Counted from the stretch's first letter, positions 15,674 through 24,845 are shown. The stretch is DNA of 64,000 bases from Comamonadaceae bacterium (GCA_947455145.1 CANGME010000005.1:177898-241897); one strand, 5' to 3'. Numbers and translations are program-made. Notes: a model not told the origin generated them from the letters alone.

Positions 15674-18427
15674 TTACCCCACCCTAAACACCTTCATCAC
15701 CTCATCCCCCAGGTGATTGATAACCTTCACCGCGACCCGCCCCGACTTGGGTTTGTCGAACGGTCGGGACGTATCGCTGTTCAGTGACGCCCAGGCTTCC
15801 GGGTCAATCTCTGCCTTCAGCGTTGTTTTGAGCGCGCTGTAGGGGTCGTTGGCACCCAGGAAGTAGGCGTGCCGCACGAAGAAGCTTTCTTCGTTGTAGT
15901 CGGTGTCAATGAACCAGCAGGCAATGCCGTCGGCACCGTCGCTGATGACTTCGCCGGTTTGGGGTTTGAAGACGTCCACGCCTTTGACCTTGATCATCAG
16001 CTTGGCATCTGCTGCCACGGGGTAAGTTTCTTTGCCTGCCGTCACCACCTTCAGGCTCTGGCCGTCCGGGCTGAGGATGTCAATATCGGGCTCGCCGAAG
16101 ATGACGAACAGGTTGCCCTTGCCGGTGTTCTTGAGGTCTTCGGCCATGTGCAGATCGGCGTTCATGCGGGCCTTGAGCACGGGGATTCGGCCCAGTTTGC
16201 TGAACTCTGTCGCGTGGGCCTCGTAGTTGAAGGCGCAGGCAATCAGCACGTCAAAGCCCGCATCGCCGCACTCGCGGGCGGCCTCGACCAGGTCGCTGCG
16301 CTGCACGGTACCGAACTCGGGGCCAATGAAGATACCGGCGCGTTTTTCAACGTCGCCCTCCAGGTAGCGGCCTTCGGCACACACTGCGCCCTCGCCCGGC
16401 CAGGGCGTGAGCGAAGTGAAGTTGATGCGGTCGGCCTTGTGCGCCTGCTGCACGCCAGCGGTTTTGAGGTTGTCCAGAATCATCTGCGGGAAGGACTGCT
16501 TCACGCGGTATTCGGCTTGGGGTTCGTTCAGTGTGTCGATCAGTTCGTCGTCTTCGTCCACACCCAGCATGCGGTGCGGGCTGAGCGACTCCACCGTGAA
16601 GGGGCCAGCCACGCGCACGGCCTTGTTGTTGCCATAGGGCTTGTCGTACAGGTACTCAAACTCGGCCTTGGCTGCGATGGAGGCATCAATTTCTTTTTGC
16701 CGGGCAATGCGGGCTTGCCACCACTGCGCGTGCAGGTCTTGCACCGCCTTTGTCGCCCCGGCGGAGAGATCGCGGGGAATCTCCCATTCCTGCCAATTGG
16801 TTTTTAGCGCCGCGTTCAGCTGCTCGCGCAGCGGCTCCAGTGTGCCCTGCCACTTGTCCCAGATCACGTCGATCTCGGCGTTGTTGGCGATGGATTTGAG
16901 GGTGATGTGCGGCACGCGCTCATAGACAAAACCGTGGCGGATATTGCCCTGCACTGGCTGGGTGCTGGGCGCTGTGCGGGTGACTTCGGCTTCCTTGATC
17001 TGGCCCTCCCGCGAGTCGGCCAGCAGGTAGAACGGGTAGCGTGCGCCCATGATGCGGGCTCGTGCCAGTGCCAGTGCAACCCGCGACGTGTCGATGGTGA
17101 TCCAGCGGCGACCCCATTGCTCGGCGACGGTGGCCGTGGTGCCGCTGCCGCAGGTGGGGTCGAGTACGAGGTCACCGGGGTCGGTGGCCATGAGGATGCA
17201 GCGCTTGATTACCTCTGTCGCGGTCTGTACAACGTAGACCTTATCGGTATCACCAGCGGTGTCCTCCCATAGGTTATCGACAGCAAAGACTTGGAAGTCA
17301 GCCAGGTAACGCTTGTACCGCACACTATTTTTTGTTGTGACCAAGCGCCCTGCCTTCAAGACCCGCGCCATATTTTGTTCGCTAGTTTTCCACCAACCAG
17401 GCTCAGCATTAAAAGTCTTTCCCTTAAGGTGAATGGGGTAACGTGAACCTGGATTCTGTGATGTTAATCCGCTGGTAGTGAAGTCACCTTCATCGGAAGA
17501 CTTGTACGCTGACGCCCCAAAATTCTCATTCTTGGCCCGAAAAAGCCGTCTAAATTTCACTGCGTCTGACTTGCCATACCAAACAACAACATCGTGGACG
17601 TTGGCCAGCATTGATGAAGTCGAGGAAGTCGTTTTTCTAACGATAATTTCACTTAGAAAATTATCTTCCCCAAACACCTCATCCATTACCGCCCGCACCC
17701 GGTGGACATTCTCATCCCCAATCTGCACAAAAATCGACCCCGATTCCGTCAGCAAATCGCGCGCCACGGTCAGCCGATCCCGCAAATACGTCAGGTACGA
17801 ATGGATGCCATCGCGCCAGGTGTCCCGAAATGCCTTGACCTGCTCAGGCTCGCGGGTGATGTGGTCGGCCTTGCCGTCTTTCACGTCGCGGCTGGTGGTG
17901 CTCCACTGAAAATTGCTGTTGAATTTGATGCCGTAGGGCGGGTCAAAGTAGATGCACTGCACCTTGCCACGCAGGCCCTCGCGCTCGGCCAGGCTGGCCA
18001 TCACCTGCAGGCTGTCCCCCAGAATCATTCGGTTGGTCCAGTTTTGGTCGTGCTGGTAAAACTCGGTTTTGTCTGCGCCCTTGGGGATGCCGTTGAAGTC
18101 TGAGAATAAATCGGCGGTGGTCTGCCCGGCCTCGTGTTCACGCTCTTTGGTGGTGCGCAGCAGGTCGTCAATCAGCACCTTGGGGTGAACTTTTTCCTGG
18201 ATGTAGAGCGGCGGCGCGTTGACCACCAGGTCGCTCCAGTCCTGCTCGTCCTTGCCGCGCCAGACCAGTTGCGGGTCTAGATCGGTATTGCGCGGGTAGC
18301 GGATTTGCTTGGGGGCGATGTGCTCCTGCGTGGCAATGGATTGCTGCTCGACGGATGGAATGTTTTTGCGCTTGGCGTCGTCGTGGGTGAGGGTTTCGAC
18401 GTGTTTGGTGCTGAGTTTGGTGGCCAT
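15674..18427 (-). CDS. mod: Type III-like DNA methyltransferase (Mod), beta-class N4/N6
   Basis: The 917-aa product has DPPY (motif IV) at residues 162-165 and the SAM-binding DPTCGSGTT (motif I) at 423-431, the beta-class order with the target-recognition region between them. It should methylate an adenine or cytosine amino group within the recognition site shared with Res. At over 900 aa it is longer than EcoP-type Mod because of a C-terminal extension. I chose the ATG at 18427 (MATKLS); the frame upstream only overlaps the KilA-N gene. The DNA for residues about 258-400 is AT-richer than the rest, consistent with an exchanged recognition domain. Confidence 0.92.
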   Translation of the reverse strand: MATKLSTKHVETLTHDDAKRKNIPSVEQQSIATQEHIAPKQIRYPRNTDLDPQLVWRGKDEQDWSDLVVNAPPLYIQEKVHPKVLIDDLLRTTKEREHEAGQTTADLFSDFNGIPKGADKTEFYQHDQNWTNRMILGDSLQVMASLAEREGLRGKVQCIYFDPPYGIKFNSNFQWSTTSRDVKDGKADHITREPEQVKAFRDTWRDGIHSYLTYLRDRLTVARDLLTESGSIFVQIGDENVHRVRAVMDEVFGEDNFLSEIIVRKTTSSTSSMLANVHDVVVWYGKSDAVKFRRLFRAKNENFGASAYKSSDEGDFTTSGLTSQNPGSRYPIHLKGKTFNAEPGWWKTSEQNMARVLKAGRLVTTKNSVRYKRYLADFQVFAVDNLWEDTAGDTDKVYVVQTATEVIKRCILMATDPGDLVLDPTCGSGTTATVAEQWGRRWITIDTSRVALALARARIMGARYPFYLLADSREGQIKEAEVTRTAPSTQPVQGNIRHGFVYERVPHITLKSIANNAEIDVIWDKWQGTLEPLREQLNAALKTNWQEWEIPRDLSAGATKAVQDLHAQWWQARIARQKEIDASIAAKAEFEYLYDKPYGNNKAVRVAGPFTVESLSPHRMLGVDEDDELIDTLNEPQAEYRVKQSFPQMILDNLKTAGVQQAHKADRINFTSLTPWPGEGAVCAEGRYLEGDVEKRAGIFIGPEFGTVQRSDLVEAARECGDAGFDVLIACAFNYEAHATEFSKLGRIPVLKARMNADLHMAEDLKNTGKGNLFVIFGEPDIDILSPDGQSLKVVTAGKETYPVAADAKLMIKVKGVDVFKPQTGEVISDGADGIACWFIDTDYNEESFFVRHAYFLGANDPYSALKTTLKAEIDPEAWASLNSDTSRPFDKPKSGRVAVKVINHLGDEVMKVFRVG

Positions 18428-18455
18428 GGTGTGGTACGGGTACTTTGGTTGGCGT

Positions 18456-19277
18456 TCAGGATTTGCTGAGCTGTTTGATGCTTTGCAGGCCCACCAATGA
18501 ACGCATTTGCGTGATAGCCATGGCGTTGAGCTGAACCAGACGCTCACGCTCAGGCAGGCCTTGGTAAATCAGCATGGCGTTGATGCTTTCCAGATTCGAG
18601 AGCACGACTAGTTGCTCCAGCGTGGCAGCATCGCGCATGTTGCCTTCGCCACTGGGGTGGGTGTCACGCCACTGTTTGGCGGTCACACCAAACAGGGCCA
18701 CATTCAAAATGTCGGCTTCGTTGGCATAAGCCACGCTTTTTTGCGCCGCATTCAGCAAGGCCGGGATGAGCCTCTCTTTGATGGCATCGGTGTGGATGCG
18801 ATAGTTCACCTTGGACAAGGTGCGCTGAAAACTCCATTCGAGCGACGTCGCTTTGGTCTCATCGTCTTTGAGGCGCTGGAACTCTTTGATGAGGTAGAGC
18901 TTGAATTCCGGGCTGAGCCAGGAACCAAATTCAAAGGCAATGTCGCGGTGTGCAAAAGTGCCGCCGTATCGCCCCGCTTTGGCGTGCAAGCCAATGGCAG
19001 CGGTGCGTTCGATCCACTTCTTGACGGACAGAAAAAAGCTGTTGCGACCCGCCTCATTTTTAATTCCCTCGAATTCGGGGGAATTAAAAGCGGGGTTGTT
19101 CAACTGTTCCCAAACGCCCAAGAACAAGACGGTGTCTTTGTTTTTAAGCCATTGTTCAATCAGAGCACTGCCACCATCAAAGCGGCTGACCATGTCGGTC
19201 AGAGAGATATAGTCCTGCTCGTTGCGGGTGGAAATGGTGACTTCGGCACCTTGGACGGTGATGACTCTGTTTTTCAT
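18456..19277 (-). CDS. KilA-N domain protein
   Basis: The 273-aa product has a KilA-N DNA-binding domain in its first ~135 residues (YISLTDMVSRF, then GLHAKAGRYGGTFAHRDIA and FGSWLSPEFKLYLIKEF), followed by a helical C-terminal domain seen in chromosomal KilA-N proteins. KilA-N is common in large DNA viruses and phages and binds DNA. Here it lies between Res (four-base ATGA overlap) and Mod (28-base gap), so it is an internal member of the restriction operon. It could regulate the operon or sense phage DNA; its precise role is unknown. Confidence 0.88.
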   Translation of the reverse strand: MKNRVITVQGAEVTISTRNEQDYISLTDMVSRFDGGSALIEQWLKNKDTVLFLGVWEQLNNPAFNSPEFEGIKNEAGRNSFFLSVKKWIERTAAIGLHAKAGRYGGTFAHRDIAFEFGSWLSPEFKLYLIKEFQRLKDDETKATSLEWSFQRTLSKVNYRIHTDAIKERLIPALLNAAQKSVAYANEADILNVALFGVTAKQWRDTHPSGEGNMRDAATLEQLVVLSNLESINAMLIYQGLPERERLVQLNAMAITQMRSLVGLQSIKQLSKS

Positions 19278-22200
19278 GAGGCCAACCCTTCCATTAGCTT
19301 GTTGAAGTTGGCATGCACAGTGGCTTTGAAGTCAGCCTGAATCTGGAACACCTCGGTAAATTCAGCAAAGGCCCAGCGGCCATAGCTGCCCAAATGGTTG
19401 ACGCCGGGCACCCAGTAGGTGTCCATGGTGGACTTTTTCTCTATCGCATCTTCACCCCGGTAGCCTTTGATCTCGACCACCAGGTGCAGCGGGTCTGCCG
19501 GGCCGTGGCCGTCGTCGACCAGCACCACAAAGTCGGGCAGGTATTTACGCATGGATGAACCAAAGCGGTACGGCACCTCAAGACCCAGATTGTGGTTTTT
19601 TACATAGGCCAGCACCTTGGGGTGGGATTCGGCCACGCGGCAAAATTCGGCCTCCCAGTCGCTGTCCAGAATCACCCAGTTGAGCTGGCAGTGTTTGGAG
19701 CTGGTTTCCCAGCGGTCGGTCTTGCTGGTGTTGAAGCGCACATGGGCGCTGGAACCAGTGGGGTTGTAGGCATCGAGCAGTGCCTTGATGGGACGCTCGC
19801 CTTCAAACTGGCGGGTAATGGCGGCGGTGATCTTGTTGCAGGCCATGTCGGCCAGCTCCTGGTACATCAGCAGCGCGGGGTAGGTGTCACCTTTGCAGAC
19901 CAGGTATTTGGGGTTACCGCTGTCGTCCACAGCGTCCAGCCACTCTTTGACGATTCGTTTGAGCTGGCCGAACAAGTGCAGCTTGGGCGCTTCGCCGGGG
20001 TCACGCCACTTGGTGTAGAGCAGACGTTGGGTGAGCTGAAACAGCAATGTGCTGGGGCGCATGTCACCCAAATGCTTGAGGCTCATGTCAGCCCCTTCAC
20101 CAATAATCCCAAAATTGCTGGTGATGGACGGACCGACCAACGCGGGGCTGAGCGTCAGGATGGATTCGTCGTTGAAGCTGGGACTGAGGCGTTCTTCCGG
20201 CAGCTCGACGCGGTAGCCTTCCACACGGGGGAATCGAATCTCCAGCGCATCGCGCTCGGGGCGCATGGCTTTGACCTGCACCGTTTCACGCGGCGGCTGG
20301 GGCGGGCTGACGACTGGCTTGGCGGTGAAGTTGAAGGGGATGCCAAACACGTCGGCATATTCGACGTTGAAAAGGCCTTCTTCGTTGAGTTCATAGGACT
20401 GGCGACGCAGCGCGCGGCCAATGACCTGCTCACACAGCAACTGGGTGCCAAAGGCACGTATGCCCAGCACATGGGTGACTGTGTTGGCGTCCCACCCCTC
20501 GGTGAGCATAGAAACCGACACCACGCAGCGAATGCCGCCGCCCAACTGGCCCGCCTTGCCCACGGTGTTCATCACTTCGCGCAGCAGCTCTTGATCGGTG
20601 ATGGTGTCACCCGAACGGGCATCGCCACTGCGCTCGACAATCTCGCGGCGGAAACGCTCGATTTCGTCCGCTGCCATGCCCCGGAAGTTGTCGTCCAGCG
20701 CGTCACCGGCCTCTAATTGCTCGCTGTCAATCAGCAGGGTGTTGGGGCGTGGTAGTGGGTTGCCGGTGGTGTCGTCGAAATTGCGGAACAGGGCCAGGCG
20801 GCCATTTTCCAGCGTGGTGGTGTCGTCGTCGTTCTTGCGATGGAAGCCGGAGACAAAGTCATACACCAGCTTGGAGATGGCGGTGTTTTGACAGACGACG
20901 ATAAAACACGGGGGCACTTTGATGCCGCAGTCTTGCCACAGCTTGTAGGTCTTCTCGTAATGGCCGTACAGCGCCAACAGCGCGGTTTGCAAGCGCAGGG
21001 GCAGCTTGAGCGGGTCCAACTCGCCACCGGTGCCACGGCCTTTTTTGGGCATGTCTTTGCGGATGTGCTCCCACAGGTTGCGGAACACTGGCATCTCTTC
21101 GCCCGGAATGTTCTCGGCCACTGGTACGCGGGGCAGCTTAACGATGCCGCATTCAATGGCATCCATGAGCGAGAAATCACTCATAGTCCAAGGGAACAGA
21201 GTGCCTTCGGCATAGCCGGAACCGCTCAAAAAGAACGGGGTGGCCGACAAGTCCATCACGCGGGTAACGCCCAGTTTGCGGTTGACGGCCTCCAGGCCCG
21301 AAATCCACAGGCGGGCGGCTTCATTGTTTTTATCGGCTTCTTTCTTTTCGTCGCCCTTGAGGGCTTCGTCATCGTCAGGTGTGGGTTTTTCGCGGTAGCA
21401 GTGGTGGGCCTCATCGTTGATGACCATGATGTTCTTCAGGCCCATCAGGTCGGGCATGACGCGCTGGAGCATCTGGCCTTCGGTTTCCAGCGTCAGCGGC
21501 GCATCACCAGTGCGGCCTTGCAGCAACTGGCGGCCACCTTTGGATAACTCAATGCGCTCGCGCATCTTGAAGGCGTGGTAGTTGGTGATGACGATCTTGG
21601 CGCGGCTCATGTCGTCGAGCATGTCGCTGGGCAGCAGCTCGCGGTCTTTGTAGTAGCTGTTGGGGTCGTTGGGCTGCAAGACGCGCAGGCGGTCTTTGAT
21701 GGTGAGGCCAGGAGCGCAGATCAAAAAGCCACGGGTGAAATTTTTGCTGGTGGGGCGACGCACGGCATTGATGGTCTGCCAGGCAATCAGCATGGCCATG
21801 ACGGTGGTTTTGCCTGCACCGGTGGCGAGCTTTAAGGCGAGGCGCATCAACTCGGGGTTGGCGTCTTTGTTGGCGCTGGCTAGGTGGTCTAACAACAGCT
21901 TGCCGTTCTTGGTTTGTGGCGCGACTTCGGTGAGCCAGATGGCGGTCTCTGCGGCTTCTACTTGGCAGAAGAACGGGCGCACGCCACTGAATTTGTGATG
22001 TCGCCAATGTTGCAGTAAACGGGCCGTCTCAGGTGTCACTTGCCACTGGCTGGGGTTGGGCAGGCTGCGCCATGTGTCCACGGCTTGCCGCACCTGATTG
22101 ATGATGGACGTGATGTCGTACTGCTGAGCGGCAGTGGAAAGGTCTTTGCCTTCATCAAACACCATCTCGTCTTGCTGCGCCGCCTTTTTTCGCTTCTTGG

Positions 22201-22384
22201 GCTTGGGGATGGGGGTGATGAACTCAGCGCGCCTGCGGGTTTCAAGCACTTGCTGGGTGGGCTGGCCGTCGGTGTCCAACTCCCAATGCCGCTGCGGGCA
22301 GTTGTAGGGGGAGTTGAGGATGGGGTGATCGAAGAAGGGGTTGGACAAAGGCAATTCCATGGGGCTCGCTTTGGGCTGACTCAT
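19274..22384 (-). CDS. res: Type III-like restriction subunit (Res), SF2 helicase-nuclease
   Basis: This 1036-aa protein has Walker A TGAGKTT at 188-194, the DEAH box at 324-327, an SMLTEGWDANTV block and the motif VI QVIGRALRR, then a C-terminal PD-(D/E)XK nuclease with Asp951, Glu971 and Lys973. It would translocate on DNA and cleave unmodified sites together with Mod. The N-terminus (NSPYNCPQRHWELD) matches the BPTD_3080-type subgroup rather than EcoP1I. All catalytic motifs are intact. Its ATG overlaps the stop of a 37-aa ORF, so its translation is probably coupled to that peptide. Confidence 0.93.
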   Translation of the reverse strand: MSQPKASPMELPLSNPFFDHPILNSPYNCPQRHWELDTDGQPTQQVLETRRRAEFITPIPKPKKRKKAAQQDEMVFDEGKDLSTAAQQYDITSIINQVRQAVDTWRSLPNPSQWQVTPETARLLQHWRHHKFSGVRPFFCQVEAAETAIWLTEVAPQTKNGKLLLDHLASANKDANPELMRLALKLATGAGKTTVMAMLIAWQTINAVRRPTSKNFTRGFLICAPGLTIKDRLRVLQPNDPNSYYKDRELLPSDMLDDMSRAKIVITNYHAFKMRERIELSKGGRQLLQGRTGDAPLTLETEGQMLQRVMPDLMGLKNIMVINDEAHHCYREKPTPDDDEALKGDEKKEADKNNEAARLWISGLEAVNRKLGVTRVMDLSATPFFLSGSGYAEGTLFPWTMSDFSLMDAIECGIVKLPRVPVAENIPGEEMPVFRNLWEHIRKDMPKKGRGTGGELDPLKLPLRLQTALLALYGHYEKTYKLWQDCGIKVPPCFIVVCQNTAISKLVYDFVSGFHRKNDDDTTTLENGRLALFRNFDDTTGNPLPRPNTLLIDSEQLEAGDALDDNFRGMAADEIERFRREIVERSGDARSGDTITDQELLREVMNTVGKAGQLGGGIRCVVSVSMLTEGWDANTVTHVLGIRAFGTQLLCEQVIGRALRRQSYELNEEGLFNVEYADVFGIPFNFTAKPVVSPPQPPRETVQVKAMRPERDALEIRFPRVEGYRVELPEERLSPSFNDESILTLSPALVGPSITSNFGIIGEGADMSLKHLGDMRPSTLLFQLTQRLLYTKWRDPGEAPKLHLFGQLKRIVKEWLDAVDDSGNPKYLVCKGDTYPALLMYQELADMACNKITAAITRQFEGERPIKALLDAYNPTGSSAHVRFNTSKTDRWETSSKHCQLNWVILDSDWEAEFCRVAESHPKVLAYVKNHNLGLEVPYRFGSSMRKYLPDFVVLVDDGHGPADPLHLVVEIKGYRGEDAIEKKSTMDTYWVPGVNHLGSYGRWAFAEFTEVFQIQADFKATVHANFNKLMEGLAS

Positions 22385-22494
22385 CTCAGTGACGTGATTT
22401 TTGTTTGGCTACGACCGGTGCAGCCGGTGCCTGCATAGCTTGAATGGCTGTACCCACAGCGCCCACAATGCTCCCGCATCATTAGGTCAATCAT
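22381..22494 (-). CDS. 37-aa Cys-containing peptide leading the restriction operon
   Basis: On the minus strand an ATG at 22494 is preceded by a strong AGGAGG (22499-22504) and opens a 37-codon frame that ends in TGA overlapping the Res ATG (ATGA), the same coupling seen between other genes of the operon. The peptide begins MIDLMMREHCGRCGYSHSS and has Cys10, His9, Cys13, His17 and Cys25, a layout that could hold one metal ion. I recognise no family. It may be a leader for translational coupling, a small zinc-ribbon regulator, or both. Confidence 0.6.
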   Translation of the reverse strand: MIDLMMREHCGRCGYSHSSYAGTGCTGRSQTKITSLR

Positions 22495-22634
22495 GCTTCC
22501 TCCTGTATGGCATTTATGCTCTAGCTGAACTGCAATGTACAGCAAAGCTCAAAGTCATCAGATAGCGTTGGCTCCGCGCTGATTTCACAGTCCAGCAGAG
22601 AGAAAGCACGGCCAGTAGGCGATGGCGTGGCCAC

Positions 22635-23375
22635 TCAAGCATCCAACTCCGGATAACGCCGAAAGATGCCGTCCTCGTTAAAAGGAATGCGGCGTTCACT
22701 GCCCAGATAGGCCGCTACACGGCGCTGTTGGGCCACGCGCTCACGCAGCGCCAGCACCAGCGGGGTTTTTTTCAAGGCACGCTTAGTCGCCTTGGGAAAG
22801 GCATAGAGCAGCCCCTCTACCAACTGAAACAGCGACAGGTCAACGTAACTCAACCGCGCGCCCACCAGATGCTTGCCGCCTTGCTTGTCCGCTTTGGGGT
22901 TGCGTGCCAAAACCGTCTCTAACCAGTTCAAATATTTGGGTATGCGCTGGGTTCTAAAGGCTTGGGCCGCCACGCGGGCGGCGGGCTTTTGGTCTTCGTA
23001 ATACAGGCCCGAGCCCAGCGGGTGATGCGTGTTGTGCGCCTCGTCCACCGCATCCAAAATAGTGAGCTGAATCTGATGCGCCCACAGGCGGTCTGCCTCA
23101 CTCGCACCCACCAGCTTCAAGCGTGGTGCCAAGTACAAAAGAATCGTCGCCGTCTGCGCGATCACCTGTTTGCCATCCACCAGTACCGGGCAGGCCAAGG
23201 GCGGGCGTGTGAGGGATGCGTCTTGCACGCAGTGCAACATGGCGGGCAGACCTTGCTCATCAGCGGGGTCACCGCGTGCCACGTCGGTATAAGACGCGCC
23301 CGCCGCCTCCAGCGCCAGTCGGACGAATTCACCGCGTCCTTGGATGTTGGGCCAGTAATGAAGTTGGTAGGTCAT
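22635..23375 (-). CDS. Glutathione S-transferase family protein
   Basis: The 246-aa product has an N-terminal thioredoxin-fold domain starting MTYQLHYWPNIQGRGE, close to the sigma/mu-type catalytic Tyr context, and a C-terminal helical domain with the YVDLSLFQLVEGL block. It would conjugate glutathione to electrophiles or act as a peroxidase in the cytoplasm. Its start overlaps the upstream Crp-family gene by four bases, so the two form an operon that ends at the border of the restriction island. Confidence 0.88.
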   Translation of the reverse strand: MTYQLHYWPNIQGRGEFVRLALEAAGASYTDVARGDPADEQGLPAMLHCVQDASLTRPPLACPVLVDGKQVIAQTATILLYLAPRLKLVGASEADRLWAHQIQLTILDAVDEAHNTHHPLGSGLYYEDQKPAARVAAQAFRTQRIPKYLNWLETVLARNPKADKQGGKHLVGARLSYVDLSLFQLVEGLLYAFPKATKRALKKTPLVLALRERVAQQRRVAAYLGSERRIPFNEDGIFRRYPELDA

Positions 23376-24016
23376 GGAGTGGATCCCGCAGTGCGGGTTT
23401 GATCAGTAGGTTTTTTTGAAATCATCAAGAATCCATCGCCACGTTCGATTTCTTCAGATTTTTCAAGCGCGGCGAGTGTTCTGTAAAGCGCCTCATGGGT
23501 AACGGCCAATTCCCCAGCCAATGTCTTGAGCCCCGTGCCAATGGCATAGTTCCCGTCTTGACCTTCGGTGTTAATGAGATGGAGTACACGGTCTCTGACG
23601 GACTTCATGCTTAAGCGCTCGCAGTGCAGGCGAAGGCGCCTTACCTCCAAGTTCAACATGCTGATCCAACGGCTGGCAAATTCGGAGTCTTTGTCTAATG
23701 CATCGGCCAACACCTTGATGGGGATTTTGATGACGTTGGTATCGGTGATGGCCAAGGCATCACAGTGGTACTTCGATACCTTCAGACTGGCTTCACTTAC
23801 AAAACCCTGCCGCGTGCGCTGAAGCACCACGGGCTCACCTTGAAGCCCGGTGCGCTCCAAGGTCACTTCGCCTGCAACAACATAGAACATCGACTCTGGC
23901 ATCTTGCCCGTGAGGAACAGCCGATCATTCTTCTTGTAATAAGCCCCTATGCAAAGCTCGTGGAGTTGCGCAGGAAGCAGTGTCTTTAAGGACGGCGGTA
24001 GAACAACGCTTTTCAT
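23372..24016 (-). CDS. Crp/Fnr-family transcriptional regulator
   Basis: This 214-aa regulator has an N-terminal cyclic-nucleotide-binding-type barrel (KNDRLFLTGKMPESMFYVVAG) and a C-terminal winged helix (LKTLAGELAVTHEALYRTLAAL). It lacks the N-terminal Cys cluster of oxygen-sensing Fnr, so it probably senses another signal. The recognition helix has the E-x3-R spacing of Crp. It diverges from an HMA-domain copper-chaperone-like gene and is coupled to the glutathione transferase. Regulation of the divergent metal genes is plausible; I see no clear palindromic operator in the 98-base gap. Confidence 0.87.
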   Translation of the reverse strand: MKSVVLPPSLKTLLPAQLHELCIGAYYKKNDRLFLTGKMPESMFYVVAGEVTLERTGLQGEPVVLQRTRQGFVSEASLKVSKYHCDALAITDTNVIKIPIKVLADALDKDSEFASRWISMLNLEVRRLRLHCERLSMKSVRDRVLHLINTEGQDGNYAIGTGLKTLAGELAVTHEALYRTLAALEKSEEIERGDGFLMISKKPTDQTRTAGSTP

Positions 24017-24114
24017 ATGACTTCAATCATACGCATAAAGACGATCCAGGCAGATACTTCCTTCACACCGCAAAGAATTTCTCTCTACGGTGATCTCAAG
24101 AAAGGGTGCTGTAC

Positions 24115-24393
24115 ATGACGATTACGATGAAGATTGAGATCGACAACCTCAAGTGTGGTGGGTGTGAAAAGTCCATCCTTAAAGGGCTGGCTTCGGTGAA
24201 AGAGATCACCAACGTTGTGATTGACCGCGATCACAACTTGGTGCAATTCACGGGGGATGAGCTGAGTCGGCCGGAAGTTGCAGAAAAACTCCGTGCCATG
24301 GGCTATCCGGAGAAAGGTTCACTGACTGGGATGGGTGCTGGACTGGCCAACGCCAAGTCTTTTGTCAGTTGTGCCATTGGCCGTGTTTCTTGA
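24115..24393 (+). CDS. Heavy-metal-associated (HMA) domain protein
   Basis: The 92-aa product is a single HMA domain with the metal-binding motif CGGC at about residues 14-17 and the typical GYPEKG segment near residue 63. Such proteins bind Cu(I) or another soft metal in the cytoplasm and pass it to P-type ATPases or sensors. The C-terminal ~25 residues with a further Cys are atypical. I chose the ATG at 24115, which follows AAAGGG; a GTG three codons upstream is less likely. It is divergent from the Crp-type regulator and followed by a Met/His-rich exported protein. Confidence 0.87.
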   Translation: MTITMKIEIDNLKCGGCEKSILKGLASVKEITNVVIDRDHNLVQFTGDELSRPEVAEKLRAMGYPEKGSLTGMGAGLANAKSFVSCAIGRVS

Positions 24394-24426
24394 TTCAGTT
24401 TTTTAAATTTAATTTTGGAGTTACTC

Positions 24427-24768
24427 ATGAAAAAATTTCTCACTTCCGCTCTGGCTCTTGCCCTGATCGGTGTCTCGATCGGCAGCTTTGCTCAAGCCAC
24501 TGCCATGGATCACTCTTCGCACGCACAGCATGGAATGGAACAGCCTGACATGCAGGCCATGCAACAGGACATGCTCAAGAAGATGAGTGCCGCGAAGACC
24601 GATGACGAGCGCCAAGCCCTGATGACCGGGCACATGCAGACGATGCAGGCCCAGCACGGGCAGATGATGGCTATGCACGCCCACGGGCATGACATGAAAG
24701 CCATGCCCGGCCATGGAACTGAACGCCATGAGATGATGCAAAAACGCATGGAGACGATGAAGCACTGA
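24427..24768 (+). CDS. Exported Met/His-rich protein, probable metal binder
   Basis: This 113-aa protein has a clear Sec signal peptide (MKKFLTSALALALIG, cleavage near SFAQA) and a mature part with 18 Met and 11 His in about 89 residues, in clusters such as HGQMMAMHAHGHDM. A TTTGGAG ribosome-binding site precedes the ATG. The composition is typical of periplasmic copper- or silver-binding proteins. With the HMA gene 33 bases upstream it probably buffers the same metal on the other side of the membrane. No catalytic domain is present. Confidence 0.78.
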   Translation: MKKFLTSALALALIGVSIGSFAQATAMDHSSHAQHGMEQPDMQAMQQDMLKKMSAAKTDDERQALMTGHMQTMQAQHGQMMAMHAHGHDMKAMPGHGTERHEMMQKRMETMKH

Positions 24769-24845
24769 TGAAGCGGCGTCTTTGTCGTAACTTGGAATAT
24801 GCATGATCCGTGAACTGAGCCACATCCGCACACCCGAAGGCCCGC

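Noticed and set aside
15869..16807. A 312-codon plus-strand frame
   Set aside because: Shadow of the Mod gene; the minus frame has intact methyltransferase motifs and operon overlaps.
19592..20716. A 374-codon plus-strand frame
   Set aside because: Shadow of the Res gene, which has all helicase and nuclease motifs.
10742..22494. A prophage (because KilA-N and RhuM occur in phages)
   Set aside because: No capsid, tail, terminase, integrase or lysis gene, no attachment repeats; Mod and Res are intact.
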